A DNA stretch of 64,000 nt. Source: Sphaerisporangium sp. TRM90804. GTDB taxonomy: Bacteria > Actinomycetota > Actinomycetes > Streptosporangiales > Streptosporangiaceae. Of the stretch, positions 57,483-64,000 are shown piece by piece. The translations under genes and the position numbers were made by a program. The stretch covers positions 496,001 to 560,000 of the forward strand of contig NZ_JARWAC010000007.1 in the NCBI RefSeq assembly GCF_029846175.1. Direction: 5' to 3'. The notes below the pieces were generated by a model. That model saw only the letters and a program-made list of their open reading frames with translations. It was not told the origin of the DNA and searched no databases. The first letter of the stretch is position 1; the number at the start of each line of letters is the position of its first letter.

Positions 57483-59843
57483 GCGGTCGAGGCGCTCATC
57501 GATGGCGAGCTGTCCTACGACGACAAGCGCGAGCTGGTGCGCGCCGCGCTCGTCGCGCGGAACCGCACCCAGGCCGGCACCTCCTACGGCTGGGTGTACA
57601 TCAGCGACCTGACCGACAGCGCCGTGGTGTACGCCAGCTTCACCGACGACCTCTACCAGTGCGACTACACGATCGGCGCGGGCAACACGGTCGAGCTCGG
57701 CGAGCCGTTCCGGGTGGTGCGCACCTACGCGCCCGACCCGGCCGCCGCGCCCACGCCGGACGAACCGGTCGCCGGCGAGGTGCTGGTGGAGACCCACCGG
57801 GTGTCGGCGGCCGCCGACGCCCGTGTCATCGAGGCCAAGGGCACCGGGGCGGACGGCGGCCGGATCTTCCGCGTCCGCATGATCCGCGCCGGCGACTCCA
57901 AGAACGGCCGCCGCTACCCGCAGGCCGTACTAGCGGCAGCGGCCGCCCTGTACGAGGGCAGCAAGGCCTTCGACCGCCACCGCGACCTGGCCGAGCTGAA
58001 GTCCGGCACCATCCAAGGCCTGGTCGGCGCCTACCGGCAGGTCGAGGCGGCCGAGGACGGCCTGTACGCCGACCTGCACCTGCTGCCGGGCGCGAAGCAC
58101 GCGGCCGAGGCGCTGGACGCTGCCCTGGCGGGCCAGGCCGACGGCCTGAACCCGCTGGTGGGGCTGTCGCACGACGTCTACGCCACCTTCACGCCGGTCA
58201 CCGAGAACGGCGTGCAACTGCAGGAAGCCACCGCCATCACCAAGGTCAACAGCGTGGATCTGGTCTCCGACCCGGCCGCCGGCGGCAAGGCCTCCCGTGT
58301 CATCGCCAACACCATCACGGGCGCGGAGCCCACAACCGAGACGGAGGCACCCGTGCCCGCGACGAAGCAGGAGATCCTGGCCGCGTTCAAGGACGCGACA
58401 CCGGAGGAACTGGCCGAGGTCGGCCTGGCCAAGGCGGCCGAGACCACGGCCGTGCCGGCCAAGCCCGCCGATCCGCCCACGTCGGAGAAGGTGCTGGAGG
58501 GCACTGTCGCCCAGCCCAAGGCCGGGTGGATGGCCAAGGCGATGATCAAGGCGATGGTGGCCGACGCGGGCCTGCCCGAGACCGCCGTCGAGGCCATCAC
58601 CGGCGCGCTGCCCGACCGGATCACCGAGGCCGACGTCGCCTCCCAGATCGCCGGCGTGAAGGGCGGGATGGCGATCCTGGAGCGGGCATCGCTGCTCCCG
58701 AGCGTTACCGTCACGGTGACGCAGGAGTCCCGTGATGCCAAGATCAAGGCGCTGGACGCGTTCTTCGACGGTCGCCACAGCGAGGGCTACCACTCATTCA
58801 AGCAGGCCTACTTCGACTTCACCGGCTACCGGTCCACCGACTGGACCGAGGATGTCAACCGGCGAATCTTGCGCGAGTCCTTCGGCATCGGCTTCGACTC
58901 CGGGATACGCGCCGAGGAGTCCTTGGACACCACCACCTGGGCGCAGGTCCTGGGCGACTCCATCACCCGGCGGATGATGGCGCTGTACTCGCTGCCCAGC
59001 CTGCAGTCCTGGCGGCAGATCGTCTCCTCCTTCGTGCCCATCAACGACTTCCGGACGCAGCGCGTCGGGCGGGTCGGCGGGTACGGGACGCTGCCGGTCG
59101 TGGCCGAAGGCGGCCCCTACCAGCCGCTCACCAGCCCGCCTGACGAGGAGGCGTCCTACGCGCTGAGCAAGAAGGGCGGGACGGAAGACTTGACGATGGA
59201 GATGATCGTCAACGACGACGTCCGGGCCATCTCCGCCATCCCGACCAAGCTCGGCCGGGCCGCCGCGCAGACATTGTTCCGCTTCGTCTGGGACTTCCTG
59301 CGGCTCAACGTCGTGTGCACCTACGACGGGGTGCCCCTGTTCCATGCCTCGCACGGCAACAACATCACCACCAGCGTCCTGACGCAGACCGCGCTGACCA
59401 CCGCCCGGATGCGGATGCGTCAGCAGGCGGCCTACGGCGACGCCTCCGAGATCCTGGACAACACGCCGCGGCACCTGATCGTCCCGGCCGCGCTGGAGGA
59501 GGCCGGCTGGACGCTGGCCACCAGCGCCGTGTCGGTCGGCGGCGTCGCCACCGACGCCGAGCTGTCGCGCACGGCGCCGAACCTGCACCAGAACCTGAAC
59601 CTGATCGTGCTGTCCTACCTGACCGACCCGAGCGACTGGTTCCTGGCGGCCGACCCGGCCGCGGTGCCCACCATCGAGATCGGGTTTTTCCAGGGCAGGC
59701 AGGATCCGGAGCTGTTCACGCAGGCGGACGGCAACGTCGGATCCATGTTCAACGCGGACAAGATGACGCTGAAGATCAGGCACATCTACTCCGGCACGGT
59801 CCTGGACCACCGCGGATTCTACGGCGGCGTGGGCGTCGCCTGA
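56979..59843 (+). CDS. Prohead protease-scaffold-major capsid fusion with duplicated Cys-rich head
   Basis: 954 residues. Residues 1-84 and 85-165 are a tandem duplication of a Cys-rich module (TRHGHWIGPGEPTEP, CGGPGLCPECNQEACT, CPACGHTF). Residues about 287-430 resemble a prohead protease with His near 330 (FDRHRDLAE) and Ser near 395 (VGLSHDVYATF). About 440-580 is helical scaffold-like sequence. About 590-954 is the coat protein (SLQSWRQIVSSFVPINDF, LTMEMIVNDDVRAI, NVGSMFNADKMTLKIRHIY). The second module copy has its own GTG (57231) and GGAAGG site, so two N-termini are possible. Confidence 0.87.
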   Translation: MTYTTHGHWIGDGEPTEPRPAAVARCGGPGLCGVCNQEACTAGFRGQDAPVPAAGAAGVTCPQCGHTFEVGTGARPQRVGEGHPVTYTRHGHWIGPGEPTEPWPGAPARCGGPGLCPECNQEACTVGFRGEDASLAATGEAAARCPACGHTFDASAGDQPRRVTETATAVEALIDGELSYDDKRELVRAALVARNRTQAGTSYGWVYISDLTDSAVVYASFTDDLYQCDYTIGAGNTVELGEPFRVVRTYAPDPAAAPTPDEPVAGEVLVETHRVSAAADARVIEAKGTGADGGRIFRVRMIRAGDSKNGRRYPQAVLAAAAALYEGSKAFDRHRDLAELKSGTIQGLVGAYRQVEAAEDGLYADLHLLPGAKHAAEALDAALAGQADGLNPLVGLSHDVYATFTPVTENGVQLQEATAITKVNSVDLVSDPAAGGKASRVIANTITGAEPTTETEAPVPATKQEILAAFKDATPEELAEVGLAKAAETTAVPAKPADPPTSEKVLEGTVAQPKAGWMAKAMIKAMVADAGLPETAVEAITGALPDRITEADVASQIAGVKGGMAILERASLLPSVTVTVTQESRDAKIKALDAFFDGRHSEGYHSFKQAYFDFTGYRSTDWTEDVNRRILRESFGIGFDSGIRAEESLDTTTWAQVLGDSITRRMMALYSLPSLQSWRQIVSSFVPINDFRTQRVGRVGGYGTLPVVAEGGPYQPLTSPPDEEASYALSKKGGTEDLTMEMIVNDDVRAISAIPTKLGRAAAQTLFRFVWDFLRLNVVCTYDGVPLFHASHGNNITTSVLTQTALTTARMRMRQQAAYGDASEILDNTPRHLIVPAALEEAGWTLATSAVSVGGVATDAELSRTAPNLHQNLNLIVLSYLTDPSDWFLAADPAAVPTIEIGFFQGRQDPELFTQADGNVGSMFNADKMTLKIRHIYSGTVLDHRGFYGGVGVA

Positions 59844-59887
59844 GCCCAGCCCGGCCCCACACCGACCAACACGAAAGGAGTCCGACA

Positions 59888-60304
59888 GTGACCCTGTGGA
59901 GCGAGCTGCGCGGCAACAACATCATGTGCATCCAGGTGCCCGCCAAGGCCATCAACGTGGCCGGCGAGCCCACCATTCAGGCACCCCAGCGCGGCACGAT
60001 CATCGCCGCCACGTGGACGCCCGCCGCGGCGATCACCGCCAACGCGACCAACTACTTCACGCTGACCTTCCGCAACCGCGGCCAGGCCGGCGCGGGCACC
60101 GTCCAGTGGGCGACCGCTCGCCTCTACAACGTGCCCACCACCGGAGACAGCGTCGCCAACGTCCCGGAGGCGCTGACCCTGCACGCCACCCTGGCCAACC
60201 GCGACGTCGCCGCCGGCGACCTGCTGAGCGTGCACATCACCCACACCGCCAGCGGCCTGGCCGTCCCGGACGGGGTGGTCGCCATCACCTGGCGGCTGCG
60301 CTGA
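59888..60304 (+). CDS. Head-associated beta-rich protein (decoration or fibre candidate)
   Basis: 138 residues directly after the capsid gene (AAAGGAG upstream of the GTG). The sequence is beta-sandwich-like (TNYFTLTFRNRGQAGAGTVQW, TLHATLANRDVAAGDLLSVHI). Head decoration proteins often occupy this position. The family is not recognised. Confidence 0.65.
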   Translation: MTLWSELRGNNIMCIQVPAKAINVAGEPTIQAPQRGTIIAATWTPAAAITANATNYFTLTFRNRGQAGAGTVQWATARLYNVPTTGDSVANVPEALTLHATLANRDVAAGDLLSVHITHTASGLAVPDGVVAITWRLR

Positions 60305-60588
60305 TGGCCCTGATCAGGCCCGTCGCGCTGACGGGCTCTGATCAGGCGGTCGTCGCCGCCCCGGCCGTGTACCGGGGCCTCACCGTGCGGGAGACCTCCG
60401 GCTCGGCGGGCGCGGTGCTGCGCCTGCACGACAACGCCTCGGCCGGATCGGGGACCATCCTGCAGACGGTGGCGCTGGCCCAGGGTGAGAGCGCCAACCT
60501 CATGCATCCCGACGGCGTGTGGGCGGTGAACGGCATCTACGCCGACGTCGTGTCCGGCGCGATCGAGGGATCGGTCTACATCGCATGA
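60304..60588 (+). CDS. Small late structural-like protein
   Basis: 94 residues, beta-rich (GLTVRETSGSAGAVLRLHDNAS), starting in a TGATG overlap. It may be a head surface or fibre protein. No family is recognised. Confidence 0.6.
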   Translation: MALIRPVALTGSDQAVVAAPAVYRGLTVRETSGSAGAVLRLHDNASAGSGTILQTVALAQGESANLMHPDGVWAVNGIYADVVSGAIEGSVYIA

Positions 60589-61574
60589 ACGGCGGCAGGA
60601 TCCTGCGCGGCCGGGCCGCGACCCTCACCCACACGTTCCTGATGGACGAGGAGACGCCGGGCGAGTCCTCCACCCCGGTCACCGTGGCGATCACCGACGC
60701 AGGCGGGCACCCGGTCGCCTCGGGGACCGCGACCGGCGCCGGCGGACGGTACTCCTTCCCGGTGGCCGCCCAGGCCCAGCTCACCCATCTCACCGCGGCC
60801 TGGTCGGCCACCATCGGCGGCCAACCGGTACTCGAGGCCGACCTGGTCGAAGTGGTCGGTGGGTTCTTCTTCGACCTGGGCGTGGCGCGCGCCAGCGACG
60901 CCTCGCTCGCCGACACCGGCAAGTACCCCTCCGCCGACCTGGCGATCAGCCGCCAGGAGGTCGAGGAGGAGTGCGAGCGGATCTGCCAGCGGGCGTTCGT
61001 CCCCAGGTACCGGCGGGTCATCCTGGGCGGCAGCGGCACACCGGATCTGCTGCTGCCCGACGGCGGCGACGAGTACGTCGCCGGCATGCTGCTGCGCGGC
61101 GTGCGGACGGTGCGTTCGGCGAGCGTCGCGCCGCGCATCGGCCAGACCTTCGTGCCCCTGACGGTCGGCCAGCTGGCGGCGTGCGCGGTCACCGTCGACG
61201 GGCTGCTGCGCCGTACCGATGGCGGGGTGTGGACCGAGGGCATCTGCAACGTGCTGTTGGAGTACGAGTACGGGTCGGACGCCCCGCCGGCCGACCTGCG
61301 GCGTGCATCGCTGCTGCGGCTCAGGAGCCGGGCCAACATCCACCGCTCAGGGGTGCCCGACCGGGCCATCTCGTTCACCGTGGCCGAGGGCGGCACCTAC
61401 CGGCTGTCGACGCCGTCGGCCTCACGCACCGGCGTGCCCGAGGTCGACGCGGTCTATGACCGGTACTCCCGCGGCCCGCGTGGCACCGGAGACCAGGACG
61501 GCTCCACGCCCGCGTCGCGATCGCTGAACTTCGACCCCCAGCGGGGGTCGCTGTTCCACGGGGGTGAGCGGTGA
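60585..61574 (+). CDS. Head-tail connector-like protein with Ig-like N-terminus
   Basis: 329 residues from an ATGA overlap. Residues 1-90 are Ig-like (TPVTVAITDAGGHPVASGTATGAGG). Residues about 105-300 have helical adaptor features (DLAISRQEVEEECERICQRAFVPRYRR, LRRASLLRLRSRANIH) as in gp6-type connectors. Position between capsid and tail genes supports this. Confidence 0.7.
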   Translation: MNGGRILRGRAATLTHTFLMDEETPGESSTPVTVAITDAGGHPVASGTATGAGGRYSFPVAAQAQLTHLTAAWSATIGGQPVLEADLVEVVGGFFFDLGVARASDASLADTGKYPSADLAISRQEVEEECERICQRAFVPRYRRVILGGSGTPDLLLPDGGDEYVAGMLLRGVRTVRSASVAPRIGQTFVPLTVGQLAACAVTVDGLLRRTDGGVWTEGICNVLLEYEYGSDAPPADLRRASLLRLRSRANIHRSGVPDRAISFTVAEGGTYRLSTPSASRTGVPEVDAVYDRYSRGPRGTGDQDGSTPASRSLNFDPQRGSLFHGGER

Positions 61575-62014
61575 CGGTGCTGGCGTCCAACGTGGTCGCG
61601 GTCAAGCAGAGGCTGTTCGACCTGATCGCGGATCTGCCGCTGGGTGATGTGCAGGTCTCCTACGGCCCGCCGGCCAACCCCGAGCGCGACATGGTCTACC
61701 TGGGCGGGGCTCAGGGGCCCTACGCGATCACCGCGATGCGGGTCGGGGGCCGGGTACCCCGTACCGAGACGCTGTCCCTGGCGGTGTACAGCGTCGCGAC
61801 CGTCCCTGGTGGCACCGTCGCCGACGCCGAGGCCCGCGCGGTCGAGCTCGGCGGTCTCATCATCGCGGCCGTCGCCGGCGACCCCACGCTCGGCGACCTG
61901 GAAGGGCTGAAGCGGATCACCATCGCCGGGATGGAGCTGGAGTCCGGTGCCGACGACGACGCCGCCATGGCCGCGTTGACCTTGACGTTCGAGGCGCTGT
62001 CCCACCTGCAGTGA
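61571..62014 (+). CDS. Neck or tail-completion protein candidate
   Basis: 147 residues. It opens with VKQRLFDLIADLP and has the alternating pattern (ETLSLAVYSVA, AALTLTFEAL) of phage tail terminator proteins. It overlaps the connector gene by four bases. Confidence 0.65.
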   Translation: MTVLASNVVAVKQRLFDLIADLPLGDVQVSYGPPANPERDMVYLGGAQGPYAITAMRVGGRVPRTETLSLAVYSVATVPGGTVADAEARAVELGGLIIAAVAGDPTLGDLEGLKRITIAGMELESGADDDAAMAALTLTFEALSHLQ

Positions 62015-62098
62015 GCGCAGCAGGTGCACAGCGATCCGGGGGGACACCGTCTATTTCGGCGCGGCGATGATCGTCCGCGTCGTCGGGAAGGGGCTGAG

Positions 62099-62302
62099 AT
62101 GGCAGACAAGAGCGAGAAGGCCGGTGACAAGGTCCGGGCCAGGGTCGTCGGGACGTGCGAGGTGGCCGGCACCGCGCCGGGCGGCACCGTGGACCTGGAC
62201 CCGGAGCAGGTCAACGTTCCGGCGCTGGTCGAGGCGGGGCACATCGAGATCTCCAAGAGCGCGGCGGAGCGGCTGACCGCGCCGAGCGCTCCGGAGTCCT
62301 GA
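62099..62302 (+). CDS. Small late protein
   Basis: 67 residues from the ATG at 62099 (AAGGGG upstream). Beta-rich, basic then acidic (VRARVVGTCEVAGTAPGG, EAGHIEISKSAAERL). It overlaps the next gene by one base (TGATG). No family is recognised. Confidence 0.6.
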   Translation: MADKSEKAGDKVRARVVGTCEVAGTAPGGTVDLDPEQVNVPALVEAGHIEISKSAAERLTAPSAPES

Positions 62303-62607
62303 TGGCCCGCAGGATGCTCCGTCACCGGGTGGTCGTGAGTGATAAGCCGGCCGTCGTCAAGATGGCCGGGGACCCGGTCCATGTCGCGGCCGGCCGGATC
62401 GGCGTGGGCGAGAACGCGGCCCGCGTCGTGGATTTCTGGGCCGAGGGCGCCGGCTGGGACGACCCCGACACCCGGGTGCCGCGGACCTTCCAGGTGTTCG
62501 GGACCGGTCACCCGCTCCCTGAGGGCGCCAGGTGGTGGGGGACGACACCGCGCTGCCCCGACGGCCTGGTGTGGCACCTGTACGAGCTCCCAGGGGGTCC
62601 GTCGTGA
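62302..62607 (+). CDS. Small late hypothetical protein
   Basis: 101 residues. A repeated-sheet pattern (VVDFWAEGAG, FQVFGTGHPLP) ends in LVWHLYELPGG, like short domains in other actinophages. GGAG precedes the ATG. Confidence 0.65.
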   Translation: MARRMLRHRVVVSDKPAVVKMAGDPVHVAAGRIGVGENAARVVDFWAEGAGWDDPDTRVPRTFQVFGTGHPLPEGARWWGTTPRCPDGLVWHLYELPGGPS

Positions 62608-63338
62608 GCGTCATCGCGCTGCTGAACGCGTTCTGTTACGTCCACGCCCACGACTTCACCGCCGACTCCAACGCGCTGACCTTCTCCGGCGAGGCGGCCG
62701 AGAACGACGCCACCACGTTCCGCAGCCAGGGCTGGAAGACACTCGGGCCCGGCGGCCTGCGCTCGGGCGTGCTGAACATGGGCGGGTTCTGGCAGTCCGC
62801 CTCCTCCGACGCCGTGGACCCGATCACGTGGAACGACCTCGCCGTGCCCGACCGGGTGATGACCTTCGGACCGATCGAGACCGAGGGCAACCCCGCCTAC
62901 ATGTGGCAGGGCGCCCACTACCAGTACCAGCTCGGCGGTGCGGGTCTCGGCGAGCTGGCGCCGTACTCCCTGGAGGGGCACGGCAGCAACTCCATCGGCG
63001 TGGTCCGCGGCCGGCTGGCAGCCGCCATGCAGGTCAAGGCCGCCACCGGCGTGCTCGGCAGCGCGCTGCAGCTGGGCGCGGTTGGCGCCGCCCAGTACCT
63101 GTACGCGACCCTGCACGTGCTCGGCACCCCGGGGACGACGATCACCGTGCAGCTGCAGAGCGACGACAACGCCGGGTTCACCAGCGCGACGACCCGGGCG
63201 ACGCTGGGCCCGATCACCACGGCCGGCGGCACGTGGATGCCGCGGGTAGCCGGCGCCATCACCGACGACTACTACCGGTTCAACATCTCGGCCGTGACCG
63301 GCAGCTTCACTCTCGCGGGCGCGATCGGCGTCCAGTAA
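62604..63338 (+). CDS. Major tail (tube) protein candidate
   Basis: 244 residues from a GTG in a GTGA overlap. VIALLNAFCYVHAHDFTADSN and GWKTLGPGGLRSGVLNMGGFW are tail-tube-like, and the same pattern returns in the next gene. The C-terminal 110 residues form a separate beta-rich domain (TTITVQLQSDDNAG). Confidence 0.72.
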   Translation: MSVIALLNAFCYVHAHDFTADSNALTFSGEAAENDATTFRSQGWKTLGPGGLRSGVLNMGGFWQSASSDAVDPITWNDLAVPDRVMTFGPIETEGNPAYMWQGAHYQYQLGGAGLGELAPYSLEGHGSNSIGVVRGRLAAAMQVKAATGVLGSALQLGAVGAAQYLYATLHVLGTPGTTITVQLQSDDNAGFTSATTRATLGPITTAGGTWMPRVAGAITDDYYRFNISAVTGSFTLAGAIGVQ

Positions 63339-63348
63339 GGAGACCCCC

Positions 63349-63753
63349 ATGGCCGTGATGGCCCTGCTCAACCAGTACCTCGTGATCAACGCTGTCAACC
63401 TGTCCGACCACATGAAGGGCGCCACCCTGACCGTGGAGGCCGCCCAGCTGGACCCCACCGCGATGGGCGACGGCTGGGTCCGCGCCGCCGGCGGCCTGAA
63501 GAGCGGTCAGCTGCAGACCGAGTGGCTCGACGACGTCGCCGCCTCCTCGGTCGACGCCACGCTGTGGCCGCTGCTCGGCACGGTCGTGACGTTCGAGGTC
63601 CGGCTGGACGCCGGGGCGGTCGGCGCCGGTAACCCCAAGTACACCGGCAGCGTGTTCATCGGCTCGCACATGATCGGCGGGGGCATCGGCGAGCTGCCGA
63701 TGAAGAACCCGACCTACCCGACCTCGGGCGCGGTCACCCGGGCCACCTCCTAG
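63349..63753 (+). CDS. Second tail-tube-like protein
   Basis: 134 residues. ALLNQYLVINAVNLSDHMK and GWVRAAGGLKSGQLQTEWLDD align with the first half of the preceding protein, so the two are paralogues with different tails. GGAG precedes the ATG. Confidence 0.72.
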   Translation: MAVMALLNQYLVINAVNLSDHMKGATLTVEAAQLDPTAMGDGWVRAAGGLKSGQLQTEWLDDVAASSVDATLWPLLGTVVTFEVRLDAGAVGAGNPKYTGSVFIGSHMIGGGIGELPMKNPTYPTSGAVTRATS

Positions 63754-63762
63754 GAGCCCACC

Positions 63763-64000
63763 GTGGTGGTGGCGGTCAGCTTCGACGGCAACCAGGAGCT
63801 GCGCAAGCTCGTCGTCGATTTCGGGAAGATGCCGCCGGCACTGCGTAAGGAGCTCCGCCCGGCGCTGCAGCGGGGCGCGCAGCCGATCCTGGCGCAGTCG
63901 CGGGCGAACTCCGCCTGGTCCACGCGGATCCCGCAGGCGACCCGAATCAGCCCGAGGTTCGCCAAGCGCCGCGGCGGGATCGTCATCGTCGTCAGCAGTC
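63763..64000 (+). CDS. Tail morphogenesis protein, HK97 gp10-like (cut by window edge)
   Basis: The first 79 residues are visible, from a GTG with GGAG six bases upstream. VSFDGNQELRKLVVDFGKMPPALRKELRPALQRGAQPI has the helical opening of HK97 gp10-type tail-completion proteins. The C-terminus is outside the window. Confidence 0.65.
   Translation, partial: MVVAVSFDGNQELRKLVVDFGKMPPALRKELRPALQRGAQPILAQSRANSAWSTRIPQATRISPRFAKRRGGIVIVVSS

Larger units (their letters stand above)
27103..64000. mobile_element. Integrated temperate siphovirus-like prophage (right end beyond window)
   Basis: Integrase next to a tRNA, a divergent regulator region, a long early operon of overlapping small genes, a replication protein, P27-type small terminase, large terminase, portal, protease-capsid fusion, connectors and tail-tube-like proteins occur in phage order. 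Lysis, tape measure and tail tip genes are expected to the right. All essential genes seen look intact, so the prophage may be functional. Confidence 0.93.

Overview
The window is very GC-rich actinobacterial DNA. A proteasome activator with a GPYL tail, a SigE-family sigma factor, a MinD-like protein with a long disordered N-terminus and many promoters placed directly before start codons fit a filamentous actinomycete. Streptosporangiales is my best guess, but this rests on gene content and not on a database comparison.

Positions 1 to about 27,000 are host chromosome. In order they carry: a truncated phosphatase-like membrane protein; a GT87 mannosyltransferase; pheA and serS; a cold-shock protein; a HAD phosphatase; the proteasome activator bpa; a quinone oxidoreductase; a MinD/EspI-like ATPase; tRNA-Ser(UGA); a COG0701 permease with its TIGR03943 partner; a NUDIX-NYN fusion; a polytopic membrane protein; an operon of three small exported proteins; a VanY-like lipoprotein; an AAA ATPase; a MauE/DPBB pair; a SigE-family sigma factor; an acyl-CoA synthetase; a MarR regulator; and a YceI protein. 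Ten of these genes have a TAnnnT -10 box ending 5 to 9 bases before the start codon, so their mRNAs are probably leaderless.

From tRNA-Ser(GCU) at 27,013 to the right edge lies an integrated temperate siphovirus-type prophage that continues beyond the window. Leftward genes at its left end are the tyrosine integrase, a small hypothetical and a repressor-like HTH protein. A rightward early operon of about 34 mostly overlapping genes (29,803-43,957) follows. It includes a Xre/excisionase fusion, a BldC-like regulator, a replication protein whose gene contains a set of iteron-like palindromes, many small Cys-rich proteins, and a cluster of receiver-less OmpR-type winged-helix proteins sharing a C-terminal module. 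A short leftward block (43,965-45,782) meets it head-on.

Next come a DUF932 gene and then a lower-GC insert (about 48.6-51.1 kb) with a Xre-ImmA metalloprotease/PIN-like pair that looks like a toxin-antitoxin or defence module. The late region starts with an unusual HNH endonuclease fused to a P-loop kinase-like domain. Small and large terminase, portal, a protease-scaffold-capsid fusion with a tandemly duplicated Cys-rich head, connector proteins and two related tail-tube-like proteins follow. The last gene is cut by the window edge.

The best candidates for new biology are: (1) the iterons inside the replication gene, spaced in steps of about 22 bp and read in all three frames; (2) the winged-helix/shared-tail cluster; (3) the HNH-kinase fusion beside the terminase; (4) the duplicated Cys-rich module, with duplicated start site, at the head of the capsid polyprotein; (5) the Xre-ImmA/PIN operon.
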